Assembly (NCBI GenBank): GCA_029240815.1
Contig: JARDZO010000031.1
Coordinates: 1 to 31,217 of the forward strand
DNA length: 31,217 nucleotides
Reading direction: 5' to 3'
From: Brevibacillus sp.
GTDB taxonomy: Bacteria > Bacillota > Bacilli > Brevibacillales > Brevibacillaceae
The notes beneath the pieces were generated by a model. It was not told the origin of the DNA and ran no database searches. It saw only the letters and a list, made by a program, of their open reading frames with translations. The translations under genes and the position numbers were made by a program. The stretch's first letter is position 1. The number at the start of each line of letters is the position of its first letter. Of this stretch, positions 7,561 through 17,050 are shown piece by piece.

Positions 7561-10500
7561 TTATTTCGATACGGTGAAAGAAACTGTCGTCCCGAGATCG
7601 GGTGTACTTTGGATTTGCAGACCTTTTCCGTAAATTTGCTTCAGGCGTCGATCTGTATTCAAAAGACCAATCCCGGACTTTTTGGGGTGCTTCCGATCCA
7701 ATAGATGGCGCATCGTCTCCTCATTCATTCCCACACCGTCGTCTATGACGGCTATTTCTGCGCAATCTCCCAAATCGGTGATGCGGATTTGGATCACACC
7801 GCCTCGCAAACGCTTCAAGACACCGTGGCGAATCGCATTTTCGACAAGCGGCTGGATAGAGAGCGGAGGGAGCTGCAGCGTCAGGTTTTCAGCTACCTCC
7901 CAGCGAATGTCCAGCCTGTCTTCGAAACGTTCCTTTTCGATATATAAATAGGAACGAACGAGGTCGAGCTCATGCGCAAGTGGAACAAAGCGCCGCGAAT
8001 TCCGAAAGTCAAAGCTGGCTTTTAAATAGTTGCCAAACGCTTCGAGCATCGCGTTCATCCGGTCCGGATCTACCAGATTGAGGGCAGCCACAGTATTCAG
8101 TGTATTAAACAAGAAATGAGGCTGGATTTGGGCCTGGAGCCAAGCTGCTTCCATGCGCAGCCTTTCCCGTGCCGATTGCTTCATGTCCGTTAAGGCTTGG
8201 ACACGTGACCGCAATTCCTGAGCGTCTACCGGTTTGGTCACATAATCGTTGGCTCCTGATAGAAACCCAGTTTGGATATCTTCCGGCTGGCTTCGTGCGG
8301 TCAGGTGCAGAATCGGGAGTTCGGAAAGAGAAAACCGCTCCCGAATCATGCGGGATAACTCATATCCGGACATGTTTGGCATCATCACATCGGAAATGAC
8401 CAAATCCCACTCTCGTGTATCCAGCAGGGAAAGAGCTTCTTTGCCGCTGGTAGCCGTGATGATCTCATAGCGCTCAGAGGAAAGAATGCTCATCAGGATA
8501 TTCAGGTTGATCGGATCGTCGTCAACAGCCAATACCTTTAGGAGATCTTCAGAAATACTTGTTTGTATGCCTGACGTTGCTCTGTTTGACAAGAGAGGAG
8601 CGGTCACAGCGATTTCCTGCTGCGCCATTTTTTCTAGATGCTGGGGCCATTCTGCTGATGTCTGATCATTTTCCAGAGCAAGTGGGATCGAAAAGCTGAA
8701 TCGCGAACCTTGATCAGGCACAGAGTGAACCTCGATCGTTCCTCCATGCAACTCTACCAGCTGCTTCGTGATGCTCAGCCCCAAGCCAATTCCTCCGCGA
8801 ATCGCAATCGTGTCGACCTTACCCTGATCATACGGCAAGAAAATCCGTTGTCGGGTTTCTTCGTCCATCCCGATGCCTGTGTCGATCACCTCTATTTTTG
8901 CCATGCCAGGCTCCAGTGTTGCCTGGAGGGTAATGCTACCCTCGTGTGTGTACTTCACGGCGTTATGGAGCAGGTTGAACAGGATTTGAGTGAGTCGATT
9001 TTCATCGGCGGCTACAGCGGGAAAGGTTTCTGGAATCGCATGGATGAGCCGTATGGATTTGCCCTCCAGCATAAAGCGCAGCATGTCGGTGACCCCGCTC
9101 GAGACCGCTTGAATCTGGATAGGCCGCACATGGAGGCGGATGCCATTCTCCTGTAGTCGGGTCAGATCCAATAAGTCATTTAATAGATAAGACATGCGTT
9201 TGCCCACCGAAACGAGCAGCTCCAGATTGTGTTTTCCTTTTTGGTCGTGCGGGTTCTCCCAATTCTCCAAGACCGTTTGCGCGATATTGATCATGCCGTG
9301 GAGCGGATTGCGCAGCTCATGGGACGTGTTCGCCAGAAAGATATCCTTCATTTTGTCAGCGGCTTGGAGCTGTGAAGCCAGCTCGGCGGTGCGGGTCGAT
9401 GCACGAAAATAGCGTTTGAACCAAAAGGAGGCGAACATCAGGAATGCCACGATCAGATCAACCGGGTAGTAGCCGATGTCCGGCCAAAATAGAGCTTTGA
9501 TGAATCCGCCGAGAACATTGGTCAAGATGCTGCTGATCCCCAAAGCGATAAAGATGGCATCTTCGTCGCTGGTGACAGCCGTACGCACCGAAAGGATAAG
9601 CAATAGGATGCTGGCAATCAGGGAGAGACCAAAATAAAAGGTAGCCAAGACGGTTGTGACCTTGGCTGGCGTGAATAGGATAACCGCCGCTGAGATGGCA
9701 CAAACCACGAAAAACCAGCGAAAGACATCGACCCTCCAATGGGAGGTCAATAGACTTTTGCCAAAGTGCATAAGGAATGCGGCCACTCCGATAATGGCCA
9801 AGTATGAGAGTTTAATAGACCATGGATAATCAATCGGCAGCCAGTACAAAAGCAATCTGTCATCATCGATGAGTGTCATCAGCAATGCAAAGAGGATGAG
9901 CATGAAGAAGGAAAGCAGTGCCTTTTGTCGAGTGCCGATGATATAGAGGATACAAACATAGATCGCATGCATGACCAGTACCGTACACACGATCACTTGC
10001 ATGCAGATCGAGAACCACCTGTCCTCCTCGATTGCCTGTTCATTACCGAACTTGATGGATGAAGCGATTCCTCCTCTTCGAAGATGATCGTAATTCGCCA
10101 CCTGGACAACGATATCCAGCTCGCTTTTGTCTGTAGTAAAAGTAGCGGTATAAGGAACATTTCGAGCGAGGTGATGCTCGGGGTTCTCTGCCGGCTGGCC
10201 GGAGCTGGCTATCAAGCGGCCATTTACAAACAAGGCGGAAGAGGACACGACGTACGACAACTTGATGCTATAGGAACGCATGGGATCGGGAGTGACCAAT
10301 ACTCGCAAGCGATAGGTTCCATAGCCAATTTTGGAGTTCGTCTCGGGATTCAAGGTAAATGCCCAATTTCCAGGAACGTGAATGAAGGTCCTCCTCTCAC
10401 TTCGGTTGCTCTCGGCCGAATCGTTTGGAAATAGGAATTGGTGGGGGTAGAATTCCCATTCTCCATTCAATGTAACGATGCGATCCGAAGTGAAGTCGTA

Positions 10501-10656
10501 GTTTCGCAAGTCTAGCACGCCTTGAACAGCGCCTGAGTGATTCGGCTTCGCCAGTAGACTGTACCAGGTCGTGCGGATTGTAAAAAGGAAAATAACAAAC
10601 AAACTGATTAGCAGGAAAATTTTTCTTTTCGTCATCATCTTTTGATTGTTCGACAC
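7561..10656 (-). CDS. 7TM-DISM hybrid sensor histidine kinase with two transmitter modules
   Basis: A 1031-residue membrane sensor kinase. Order of domains: N-terminal TM helix (12-30); extracellular galactose-binding-like 7TMR-DISM sensor (about 50-205, LNGEWEFYPHQF, HVPGNW, YGTYRLRV); seven-TM block (about 215-415); HisKA with SHELRNP (H446) and HATPase (GTGIGMDEETR, GIGLGLSI) to about 660; REC receiver (AVDDDPIN, phospho-acceptor D756 in ISDVMMP, TKP); then a LytS/YpdA-type kinase with QPHFLFNTL (H847) and a second HATPase (PLVENAIRHG, GIGLLNTDRRL). GTG at 10654-10656 is preceded by AAGGAGGAGAGG. It is divergent from cstA. No separate response regulator with a DNA-binding domain is encoded nearby. 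Confidence 0.9.
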   Translation of the reverse strand: MSNNQKMMTKRKIFLLISLFVIFLFTIRTTWYSLLAKPNHSGAVQGVLDLRNYDFTSDRIVTLNGEWEFYPHQFLFPNDSAESNRSERRTFIHVPGNWAFTLNPETNSKIGYGTYRLRVLVTPDPMRSYSIKLSYVVSSSALFVNGRLIASSGQPAENPEHHLARNVPYTATFTTDKSELDIVVQVANYDHLRRGGIASSIKFGNEQAIEEDRWFSICMQVIVCTVLVMHAIYVCILYIIGTRQKALLSFFMLILFALLMTLIDDDRLLLYWLPIDYPWSIKLSYLAIIGVAAFLMHFGKSLLTSHWRVDVFRWFFVVCAISAAVILFTPAKVTTVLATFYFGLSLIASILLLILSVRTAVTSDEDAIFIALGISSILTNVLGGFIKALFWPDIGYYPVDLIVAFLMFASFWFKRYFRASTRTAELASQLQAADKMKDIFLANTSHELRNPLHGMINIAQTVLENWENPHDQKGKHNLELLVSVGKRMSYLLNDLLDLTRLQENGIRLHVRPIQIQAVSSGVTDMLRFMLEGKSIRLIHAIPETFPAVAADENRLTQILFNLLHNAVKYTHEGSITLQATLEPGMAKIEVIDTGIGMDEETRQRIFLPYDQGKVDTIAIRGGIGLGLSITKQLVELHGGTIEVHSVPDQGSRFSFSIPLALENDQTSAEWPQHLEKMAQQEIAVTAPLLSNRATSGIQTSISEDLLKVLAVDDDPINLNILMSILSSERYEIITATSGKEALSLLDTREWDLVISDVMMPNMSGYELSRMIRERFSLSELPILHLTARSQPEDIQTGFLSGANDYVTKPVDAQELRSRVQALTDMKQSARERLRMEAAWLQAQIQPHFLFNTLNTVAALNLVDPDRMNAMLEAFGNYLKASFDFRNSRRFVPLAHELDLVRSYLYIEKERFEDRLDIRWEVAENLTLQLPPLSIQPLVENAIRHGVLKRLRGGVIQIRITDLGDCAEIAVIDDGVGMNEETMRHLLDRKHPKKSGIGLLNTDRRLKQIYGKGLQIQSTPDLGTTVSFTVSK

Positions 10657-10703
10657 AAATCGAGCCTCTCCTCCTTATATTTGCCGGAGGACATACACAA
10701 AAA

Positions 10704-10718
10704 ATGATAGCGAAAACA
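10704..10718 (+). promoter_or_regulatory. Candidate cre (CcpA) site in the kinase/cstA divergent region
   Basis: ATGATAGCGAAAACA matches the Bacillus cre consensus WTGNAANCGNWNNCW at all fixed positions but one. It lies about 195 bases before the cstA start and 50 bases before the kinase start. Carbon catabolite control is expected for cstA genes of Bacillales, but the distance means it could act on either gene. I could not identify a convincing sigma-A promoter for cstA in this gap. Confidence 0.4.
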
Positions 10719-10913
10719 ACTAGACAATTTCTAAACAAATTCCTCTTATTCCTACCAGAAATGTATCCGCTTTCATTCATGCGTCTATGGTGCGATTCGT
10801 GTTGTAATTTGTACGGTTCAGTCATTTTCCATATTGAGGAAGTTTGCCCTGTGATACGTTCTAGGAAGGCATTTACCTGCCTGATTTACGAAATGGAAAA
10901 GGAGGAGACTCAA

Positions 10914-13004
10914 ATGAGAAAATGGCTTCTCTCAGTCCTGATCTGGGGCGGGATTGCTGCACTGGGCGCTATTGGTTTTGGGATTATCGCGCTCACTCGT
11001 GGTGAGTCCGTCAACTCGTTCTGGTTGCTGACAGCCGCTTTTTGCACTTATGCCGTTGCTTATCGTTTTTACAGCCGTTTTATCGCAAAGAAAATCATGG
11101 GTCTGGATGACAACAGAGCGACACCTGCCGAAGTGAACAACGACGGCAAAGATTTCGTACCGACGAACAAATGGATCTTGTTCGGGCATCACTTTGCCGC
11201 GATTGCGGGGGCGGGCCCGCTCGTCGGTCCGACGCTGGCAGCTCAGATGGGGTATTTGCCAGGCACTCTCTGGATTATCGTAGGTGTGGTCATCGGCGGA
11301 GCGGTCCAGGACTTTGTCATTCTGTTTGGATCGATGCGGCGAAATGGAAAATCGTTGGGCCAGATTGCCAAGGAAGAGATTGGTCCAATCGGTGGAGCTC
11401 TTGCTCTTGTGGGCATCATTGCCATTATGATTATTTTGATTGCTGTTTTGGCGATGGTAGTTGTAAACGCTCTCGCGGAGTCCCCGTGGGCGACCTTTAC
11501 CATATTTATGACGTTGCCGATCGCGATCCTGATGGGCTTGTACATGCGCTACATTCGGCCGGGACGGGTCATGGAAGGCTCGATTATCGGGCTCGCCCTA
11601 TTGTTCCTGTCTCTCTGGCTGGGTCAGGCAGTCGCAGCTTCCCCTACATGGGGTCCTGCTTTTACGTTCACCAAGGTGCAGCTGGCGTGGATGATCATCG
11701 TATACGGCTTTATTGCTTCGGTACTGCCAGTCTGGCTTTTGCTGGCACCGCGCGATTACTTGAGCTCGTTCTTGAAAGTAGGCACGATTGCGGTATTGGC
11801 GGTCGGTATCATCCTGACGCTTCCTCCGCTGCACATGCCGGCGCTGACCAAGTTTATCGACGGTACCGGTCCAGTGTTTGCGGGGAATCTGTTCCCATTC
11901 CTGTTTATTACGATCGCCTGCGGTGCTGTTTCCGGTTTCCATGCACTCGTCTCTTCAGGAACGACACCAAAGATGATCACCAAAGAATCGCACGCACCAC
12001 TGATCGGATACGGCGGCATGCTGATGGAGTCTGGTGTTGCCATCATGGCGATGATCGCTGCTTGCGTGCTTACGCCGGGCATCTACTTTGCCATTAACTC
12101 GCCGGGTGCGGTAATTGGAGCAGATGCAGCGGCAGCCGCTACTGCGATATCGAGCTGGGGCTATACCGTTACGCCTGATCAGCTGACGAATCTGGCCAAT
12201 GACATACAGGAGAAAACGATTCTATCCCGTACGGGCGGAGCCCCTTCACTGGCAATCGGGATGGCGACCATTTTCTCAGGGGTATTGGGCGGAAAAGCGC
12301 TCATGGCGTTCTGGTATCACTTTGCCATTCTGTTTGAAGCAGTTTTCATTCTCACCACGATTGACGCGGGTACTCGTGTAGGCCGCTTCATGGTGCAAGA
12401 CATGCTCGGCAACGTCTTCCCGAAAATGAAGGAAACGAATTGGCTGCCGGGCAATTTGATCGGATCGGGGATCATTTCCATCGGATGGGGGTACTTCCTC
12501 CTGCAGGGCGTGATGGATCCGCTGGGTGGTATTTATACGCTCTGGCCGCTCTTTGGAATCGCCAACCAAATGCTGGCAGCGATCGCATTTACCGTGGGAA
12601 CGACGATCATCTTCAAAATGGGCAAGGCGGCGTACTCGTGGGTCACGCTTGTTCCCATGGCTTGGCTCAGTGCAGCGACGTTGACGGCTGGTTGGCAAAA
12701 GCTGTTCCATCCGGATGCGAAAATCGGGTTCCTCTCCCATGCGGAAGTCTTCCAAAAAGCTCTCGATGCAGGGACACTGCCTAAAGGCGTAAAAACGATC
12801 GAAGCGGCGCAAAAGATGATACTAAACGACCAGATCGACGCTGCCGTTTGCGCGATCTTCATGGTCATCACGATCGGGATCATTCTGGATGGCGCTCGCT
12901 TGTGGATCAATATTTTGAGAGGCAAGCAATACCCGCTGTACGAATCCCCTTATATCAAGTCAAAGGGCAACATCATCGACGGTAAAGGTCACCATGTAGC
13001 ATGA
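10914..13004 (+). CDS. cstA: CstA family carbon-starvation peptide/pyruvate transporter
   Basis: A 696-residue polytopic membrane protein. The family signature FGHHFAAIAGAGPLVGPTLAAQMGY-type stretch follows residue 80, with VGVVIGGAVQDFVILFGSMRRNG, SSGTTPKMI and the C-terminal LWPLFGIANQMLAAIA. CstA proteins import peptides or pyruvate during carbon starvation. The open frame extends upstream to 10704, but ATG 10914 has a near-perfect AAGGAGGAG at 10899-10907 and gives the usual short N terminus MRKWLLSVLIW. The stop overlaps the next gene as ATGA, indicating coupled translation. A possible cre site lies upstream. Confidence 0.93.
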   Translation: MRKWLLSVLIWGGIAALGAIGFGIIALTRGESVNSFWLLTAAFCTYAVAYRFYSRFIAKKIMGLDDNRATPAEVNNDGKDFVPTNKWILFGHHFAAIAGAGPLVGPTLAAQMGYLPGTLWIIVGVVIGGAVQDFVILFGSMRRNGKSLGQIAKEEIGPIGGALALVGIIAIMIILIAVLAMVVVNALAESPWATFTIFMTLPIAILMGLYMRYIRPGRVMEGSIIGLALLFLSLWLGQAVAASPTWGPAFTFTKVQLAWMIIVYGFIASVLPVWLLLAPRDYLSSFLKVGTIAVLAVGIILTLPPLHMPALTKFIDGTGPVFAGNLFPFLFITIACGAVSGFHALVSSGTTPKMITKESHAPLIGYGGMLMESGVAIMAMIAACVLTPGIYFAINSPGAVIGADAAAAATAISSWGYTVTPDQLTNLANDIQEKTILSRTGGAPSLAIGMATIFSGVLGGKALMAFWYHFAILFEAVFILTTIDAGTRVGRFMVQDMLGNVFPKMKETNWLPGNLIGSGIISIGWGYFLLQGVMDPLGGIYTLWPLFGIANQMLAAIAFTVGTTIIFKMGKAAYSWVTLVPMAWLSAATLTAGWQKLFHPDAKIGFLSHAEVFQKALDAGTLPKGVKTIEAAQKMILNDQIDAAVCAIFMVITIGIILDGARLWINILRGKQYPLYESPYIKSKGNIIDGKGHHVA

Positions 13005-13213
13005 GACGCAAGTGGAGGTCGATCCGAAAGTCTATGCGTCGTGTGAGCTCCGCTATCAAGACCATCTTCGGGATGCCGGACTACGATCGTTATGTACAGC
13101 ATTGGTATGCGACCCATGCGGCGCCGGGTATTTTTCCGATGACGGAGCGGGAGTACTACATGTACGCGCTCCGGGAGCGTTATGAAAAAGGCGGCGTCAC
13201 GCGTTGCTGCTAG
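13001..13213 (+). CDS. YbdD/YjiX (DUF466) small CstA-associated protein
   Basis: A 70-residue basic protein that overlaps cstA by four bases (ATGA). It contains the family core GMPDYDRYVQHWYATHAAPG, then MTEREYYMYALRERYEKGG and the terminal RCC. In some bacteria the corresponding position is a selenocysteine; here both are cysteine codons (TGC TGC). The family almost always accompanies CstA/BtsT transporters. Its molecular role is not settled. Confidence 0.9.
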   Translation: MRRKWRSIRKSMRRVSSAIKTIFGMPDYDRYVQHWYATHAAPGIFPMTEREYYMYALRERYEKGGVTRCC

Positions 13214-13232
13214 TGATTGAATGAATCCATCA

Positions 13233-13266
13233 AAGAGGCCGGGAGTTTCCCGACCTCTTTTCGTTT
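13233..13266 (+). terminator. Intrinsic terminator after cstA operon
   Basis: The arms AAGAGGCCGGGA and TCCCGACCTCTT pair with one mismatch, and a T-rich TTTCGTTT tail follows. Confidence 0.85.
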
Positions 13267-13296
13267 GCGAGAGACTGCATGTTACCCCTGTTTCAG

Positions 13297-13311
13297 TGTG
13301 GTGTAACCACA
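13297..13311. repeat. Short inverted repeat upstream of the phosphatase gene
   Basis: TGTGG-TGTAA-CCACA is a perfect 5-bp inverted repeat with a 5-base centre, about 50 bases upstream of the phosphatase start and next to a weak -10-like TACACT at 13324-13329. It may be an operator. The sequence gives no clue to the regulator. Confidence 0.3.
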
Positions 13312-13362
13312 GGTAAAGTATGGTACACTAAACAAAAAGTCATGTTTTAGGTGGCGATATGT

Positions 13363-14184
13363 GTGCAAGAACCATCACTGGCCGAACTAAAAGAGCTGGC
13401 TCTGCGATGTGCCCGATCTGCGGGTGAACTGAGTCTTAAGCGAATGAAAGAGCCGTTTACTGTTGAATACAAAACTTCTGCCTCCGACCTTGTCACTGCT
13501 GTTGATAAAGAAGTGGAGAAGCATGTGATTCATATGATCCTCGAGCGCTTCCCTGATCATGGAATATTGGGAGAAGAAAGCATGTTTAAAGGGGATTACC
13601 ATCAATGTGATACACTCTGGGTCATCGATCCGATTGATGGGACCACGAACTTTGTCCATCAGCAAATCAACTTCTCCGTGTCCATCGCCGTGTACCACAA
13701 AGGTGAAGGGCTTATCGGAGCGGTGTACGACCCTTCCCGAGATGAGATGTTCTACGCCGTGAAAGGCGAGGGAGCTTATCTCAACGAACGCCCGTTGCGT
13801 CTGGAAAGGGTAGTGACCCTGGAGGAAGCGCTGCTGTGCACAAGCGTTTTTTGGAACAAGCGCGCCGAGCAAATGGGCATCGACCAGATCGTCAAAAAGC
13901 TGGCAGGAAAAGTGCGGGGAATGCGCTTGCTAGGCAGCGCGGCTTTGGAAATGTCGTATGTCGCTGCGGGCAGATTGGACGGCTATGTGAGCATGTCCCT
14001 GAACGCCTGGGATTTTGGCGCTGGACGAATCATCGTTGAGGAAGCTGGCGGCAAGGTCACTACGATGATGGGGACTCCATTGCCGTTTGATCAAAAAAGC
14101 AGTGTGATGGCTTGCAATCCGGCATTTTACGAAGAACTGCAGCATTACCTGAATTTGTCTGACAGTACAGAAATGGGTTCGTAA
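13363..14184 (+). CDS. suhB: Inositol monophosphatase family protein (SuhB/YktC-like)
   Basis: 273 residues of the Mg2+-dependent, Li+-sensitive phosphatase fold, expected to hydrolyse inositol-1-phosphate or related sugar phosphates in the cytoplasm. Metal and active-site motifs are complete: ILGEES, WVIDPIDGTTNFVH and the C-terminal NAWDFGAG. GTG 13363 is preferred because AGGTGG at 13349-13354 lies eight bases upstream; the in-frame GTG at 13351 lies within that ribosome binding site. The gene stands alone between two terminators. Confidence 0.88.
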   Translation: MQEPSLAELKELALRCARSAGELSLKRMKEPFTVEYKTSASDLVTAVDKEVEKHVIHMILERFPDHGILGEESMFKGDYHQCDTLWVIDPIDGTTNFVHQQINFSVSIAVYHKGEGLIGAVYDPSRDEMFYAVKGEGAYLNERPLRLERVVTLEEALLCTSVFWNKRAEQMGIDQIVKKLAGKVRGMRLLGSAALEMSYVAAGRLDGYVSMSLNAWDFGAGRIIVEEAGGKVTTMMGTPLPFDQKSSVMACNPAFYEELQHYLNLSDSTEMGS

Positions 14185-14194
14185 ACAATGATAG

Positions 14195-14225
14195 ACCTGC
14201 TGGATACGGCTTCCAGCAGGTTTTT
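14195..14225 (+). terminator. Intrinsic terminator after the phosphatase gene
   Basis: A perfect 10-bp stem, ACCTGCTGGA/TCCAGCAGGT, with a 7-base loop is followed by TTTTTGTTTT. Confidence 0.9.
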
Positions 14226-14398
14226 GTTTTCTAGGCTCCGCCGGCGCCAAGTCTTGGCATAGCCTGGTTTTCTAATGGCTCTCTTGGGAACGGGAGAGTT
14301 GCGTCGGAGGGGGAGAAGTGCATATGCTAGGGGAAGCGGTTTCTTTTTGATGTGAGATCATGGATTGGACGAAGCTTGTCTCACAGGAGGGAAAAAGA

Positions 14399-15490
14399 AT
14401 GACAACTGCTCCCTTGATCGAGGAAAGCATCCGGATTATTTTGCAGCATCAGGCAGAGAGCGGAGCCTACATGGCTTCACCAACCTTTCGACCTTATCAA
14501 TATGCATGGCTGCGCGATGGTACGTTTACAGCGTATGCGATGAATCGTGCGGGGCAACACGCCAGCGCGCGTCGTTTTTATCAGTGGTGTGACGGCGTTG
14601 TGCAGCGATATGCGGACAAAGCTCGGACTGCCATCGCTGCTGTACAAGCGGGAGTGAGGGGCGGGGGCAACGAGCAGTTTTTGCACACGCGTTATACGTT
14701 GGATGGAGCAGAAGTGGCAGGCGAGTGGGGCAGCTTTCAGCTCGATGGCTACGGCACCTGGCTGTGGGGACTTTCTGAGCATGTGCGACTCAGCGGAGAC
14801 GAAGGGCTCATCCAGGAGCTGCGGCCATCCATCCACTTGACACTGGATTACTTGCGGACATGCTGGCAACTTCCCAATTACGATTGCTGGGAGGAATGGG
14901 GAGACCGTCAGCATCCTGCGACGATGGCTGCTATCTATGGCGGGGTTCAGGCGATGGCAGAACATCTGCCAGAAAGTGAAGAAGAGCTCAACCAATTGGG
15001 GGAGAGCATACGTCAGTTTGTCTTTGCGAATGGAAAGGCAGAGGGCCAATTCATCAAATCGTTGGGCCATTCAGATGTGGACGCTAGCCTGCTGTGGATT
15101 TCCCTGCCATTCGCGTTGGCAGAAGTAAATGATCCAGTTATGGTCAAAACTGTAGAAGCAATCGAACGTGAGCTTCTTGCCGGCAGGGGAGTACACCGCT
15201 ATGCGGCAGATACGTACTACGGCGGAGGGCAGTGGCCCTTGTTGTCAGCATGGCTCGGCTGGTACTATGTGCGCACCGGAAGACGGACAGAAGCACACGC
15301 CATCCTTCGATGGATTGCGTCCCAACAGCTCCCTACTGGTTTGCCAGAGCAAGTGCAGGCGCACCTTTTATCTCCAGAGTCCTATCCGCACTGGGTAGAG
15401 CGTGAAGGGCAACCGGCCGTACCGCTGCTCTGGTCTCATGCCATGTATCTCGTACTGGCAGCAGAGTTGAATCTGCTGGAGGAAGCGTAA
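14399..15490 (+). CDS. Short glycoside hydrolase family 15 (glucan hydrolase) protein
   Basis: 363 residues with the (alpha/alpha)6-barrel catalytic domain of GH15, which releases glucose from alpha-glucans or trehalose-type substrates. Recognisable elements are YAWLRDGTFTAYAM near the start, GEWGSFQLDGYGTWLWG, the general acid region YDCWEEW (E165/E166), and GLPEQV with the general base at E317, then PLLWSHAMYLVL. The N-terminal beta-sandwich of larger bacterial GH15 enzymes is absent and no signal peptide is present, so it is probably cytoplasmic. ATG 14399 has CAGGAGGG upstream; an in-frame ATG at 14360 lacks one. Confidence 0.85.
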   Translation: MTTAPLIEESIRIILQHQAESGAYMASPTFRPYQYAWLRDGTFTAYAMNRAGQHASARRFYQWCDGVVQRYADKARTAIAAVQAGVRGGGNEQFLHTRYTLDGAEVAGEWGSFQLDGYGTWLWGLSEHVRLSGDEGLIQELRPSIHLTLDYLRTCWQLPNYDCWEEWGDRQHPATMAAIYGGVQAMAEHLPESEEELNQLGESIRQFVFANGKAEGQFIKSLGHSDVDASLLWISLPFALAEVNDPVMVKTVEAIERELLAGRGVHRYAADTYYGGGQWPLLSAWLGWYYVRTGRRTEAHAILRWIASQQLPTGLPEQVQAHLLSPESYPHWVEREGQPAVPLLWSHAMYLVLAAELNLLEEA

Positions 15491-15515
15491 TCCCATACGA
15501 TCAGCAAATCAGAAC

Positions 15516-15553
15516 AAAACGCGGTTCCCATTCAGTAGGGGGCCGCGTTTTAT
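15516..15553 (+). terminator. Intrinsic terminator after the GH15 gene
   Basis: A 14-bp stem pairs AAAACGCGGTTCCC with GGGGGCCGCGTTTT (two G-T pairs) around an 8-base loop. The final T residues belong to the stem and tail. Confidence 0.8.
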
Positions 15554-15625
15554 TCAGAGGAATAAAATGACTGCAATAACAAATAGTAAATGAGGCGTAA
15601 CTTTTAATGCAGGGAGCGATGAAAT

Positions 15626-17002
15626 TTGGCGGAATCAGGGCAAACACAGCACGGTAAGGTTCGGCATCCGCCAGGGTTGTACTTGCTGTTTTTCACGGAG
15701 ATGTGGGAGCGCTTTAGCTATTATGGCATGCGAGCACTATTGACGCTTTATTTGACCACTGCGCTGATCAGTGGTGGGCTCGGTTTTGAGAAAAGCACGG
15801 CGATGAGCATTTACGGTTTCTTCACCGGAGCTGTTTATTTTACTCCTTTGGCAGGAGGGTATTTGTCCGACCGATATATCGGGAGAAGGCGTGCGATTAC
15901 CATTGGCGGTATTTTAATGGCGCTGGGTAATTTTATGCTGTTTGCGGTCACGAACACGGCCGGGCTCTATATGGGACTGGCATTATTGATTATCGGGAAC
16001 GGTTTTTTCAAGCCTAACATTTCGACTCTCGTAGGGGAGCTGTATCCAAACGACGAGGGCAGAAAAGATGCGGCGTTTACCATCTTTTACATGGGCATCA
16101 ACATCGGGGCTTTCTTTGCTCCGTTGGTTTGTGGTTACTTGGCAGAGGATTTGTTCAAGACGACGGTGGATGGCGTCGATCATTTTGGGTTTCGCTACGG
16201 CTTTCTGGCTGCGGCGATCGGCATGATCATCGGACAAGCCATCTACAATGGCATCGGAAATCGCTACTTGGGTGACATCGGCAAGGCGACGGTCAGAGCT
16301 TCATCTGGAGCTCAGGGCAGTAAAGACGTTTCTCAAGCACCATTAACTGACAAAGAAAAGCAACGAACAGCGGTCATCGTCATCATCACGTGCTTCGTCG
16401 TTTTTTTCTGGGCTGGTTTTGAACAGGCGGGGAGCTCGCTGACCTTGTACGCAGACAAGTTTGTGGACAAGCATTTCTTTGGGTGGGAAGTGCCTACAGC
16501 CTGGTTCCAGTCGCTGAATCCATTTTTTATCGTAGCGCTTGCTCCTGTTCTGTCTGCGCTATGGGTCAAGCTGGCATCGACGAAACGAGGAGACCTGAGT
16601 ATTCCAGTGAAAATGTCATGCGGGATGATCTTGCTCGGCCTCGGCTATATGGTGTTGATCATTGCTGTATTGCAGACGGGGAGTGACGAAAACAATATCG
16701 TCGCTCAGTCAAACATCATGTTCATCATCGTCACCTATTTACTCCATACCTTAGGGGAGCTCTTCCTCTCTCCTGTAGGGTTGTCGATGGTGAGCAAGCT
16801 TGCTCCGCTTAAATTGGCGTCCTTGCTGATGGGGGTGTGGCTGGCGAGTACGGGAGTGGCGAATATTCTTGGTGGGTATCTCGCTGCTTTTACGCAGTCA
16901 CTTGGCTACTTCGAAGTCTTTGGTCTCATCGGGCTCTTGGCGATCGTGATGGGGCTGGTCCTGTTGATGCTGTCGCGAAAGCTGGTACAGATGATGGAAT
17001 AG
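15626..17002 (+). CDS. POT/PTR2-family proton-dependent di/tripeptide transporter
   Basis: 458 residues with 12-14 membrane helices of the major facilitator superfamily. The POT hallmark TEMWERFSYYGMRALLTLYL in helix 1 supplies the ExxERF proton-coupling motif. It is followed by GGYLSDRYIGRRR (loop 2-3) and FYMGINIGAFFAPLVCGYL, the PTR2 signature region. It should import di- and tripeptides with protons. The start is TTG at 15626, with AGGGAG at 15611-15616; the nearby ATG at 15619 is out of frame. The length is a little below the usual 480-500 residues. Confidence 0.9.
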   Translation: MAESGQTQHGKVRHPPGLYLLFFTEMWERFSYYGMRALLTLYLTTALISGGLGFEKSTAMSIYGFFTGAVYFTPLAGGYLSDRYIGRRRAITIGGILMALGNFMLFAVTNTAGLYMGLALLIIGNGFFKPNISTLVGELYPNDEGRKDAAFTIFYMGINIGAFFAPLVCGYLAEDLFKTTVDGVDHFGFRYGFLAAAIGMIIGQAIYNGIGNRYLGDIGKATVRASSGAQGSKDVSQAPLTDKEKQRTAVIVIITCFVVFFWAGFEQAGSSLTLYADKFVDKHFFGWEVPTAWFQSLNPFFIVALAPVLSALWVKLASTKRGDLSIPVKMSCGMILLGLGYMVLIIAVLQTGSDENNIVAQSNIMFIIVTYLLHTLGELFLSPVGLSMVSKLAPLKLASLLMGVWLASTGVANILGGYLAAFTQSLGYFEVFGLIGLLAIVMGLVLLMLSRKLVQMME

Positions 17003-17050
17003 AGGAAACAGCCAACCACTCTATCAATAACCAACTCAAGTGTATTTTCA

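Noticed and set aside
10704..10913. 70-residue N-terminal extension of CstA
   Set aside because: The extension contains no membrane helix typical of the family, and ATG 10914 has a near-perfect ribosome binding site and the usual N terminus.
12276..12812. 178-residue minus-strand frame within cstA
   Set aside because: Arg/His-rich antisense shadow of a strongly conserved membrane protein.
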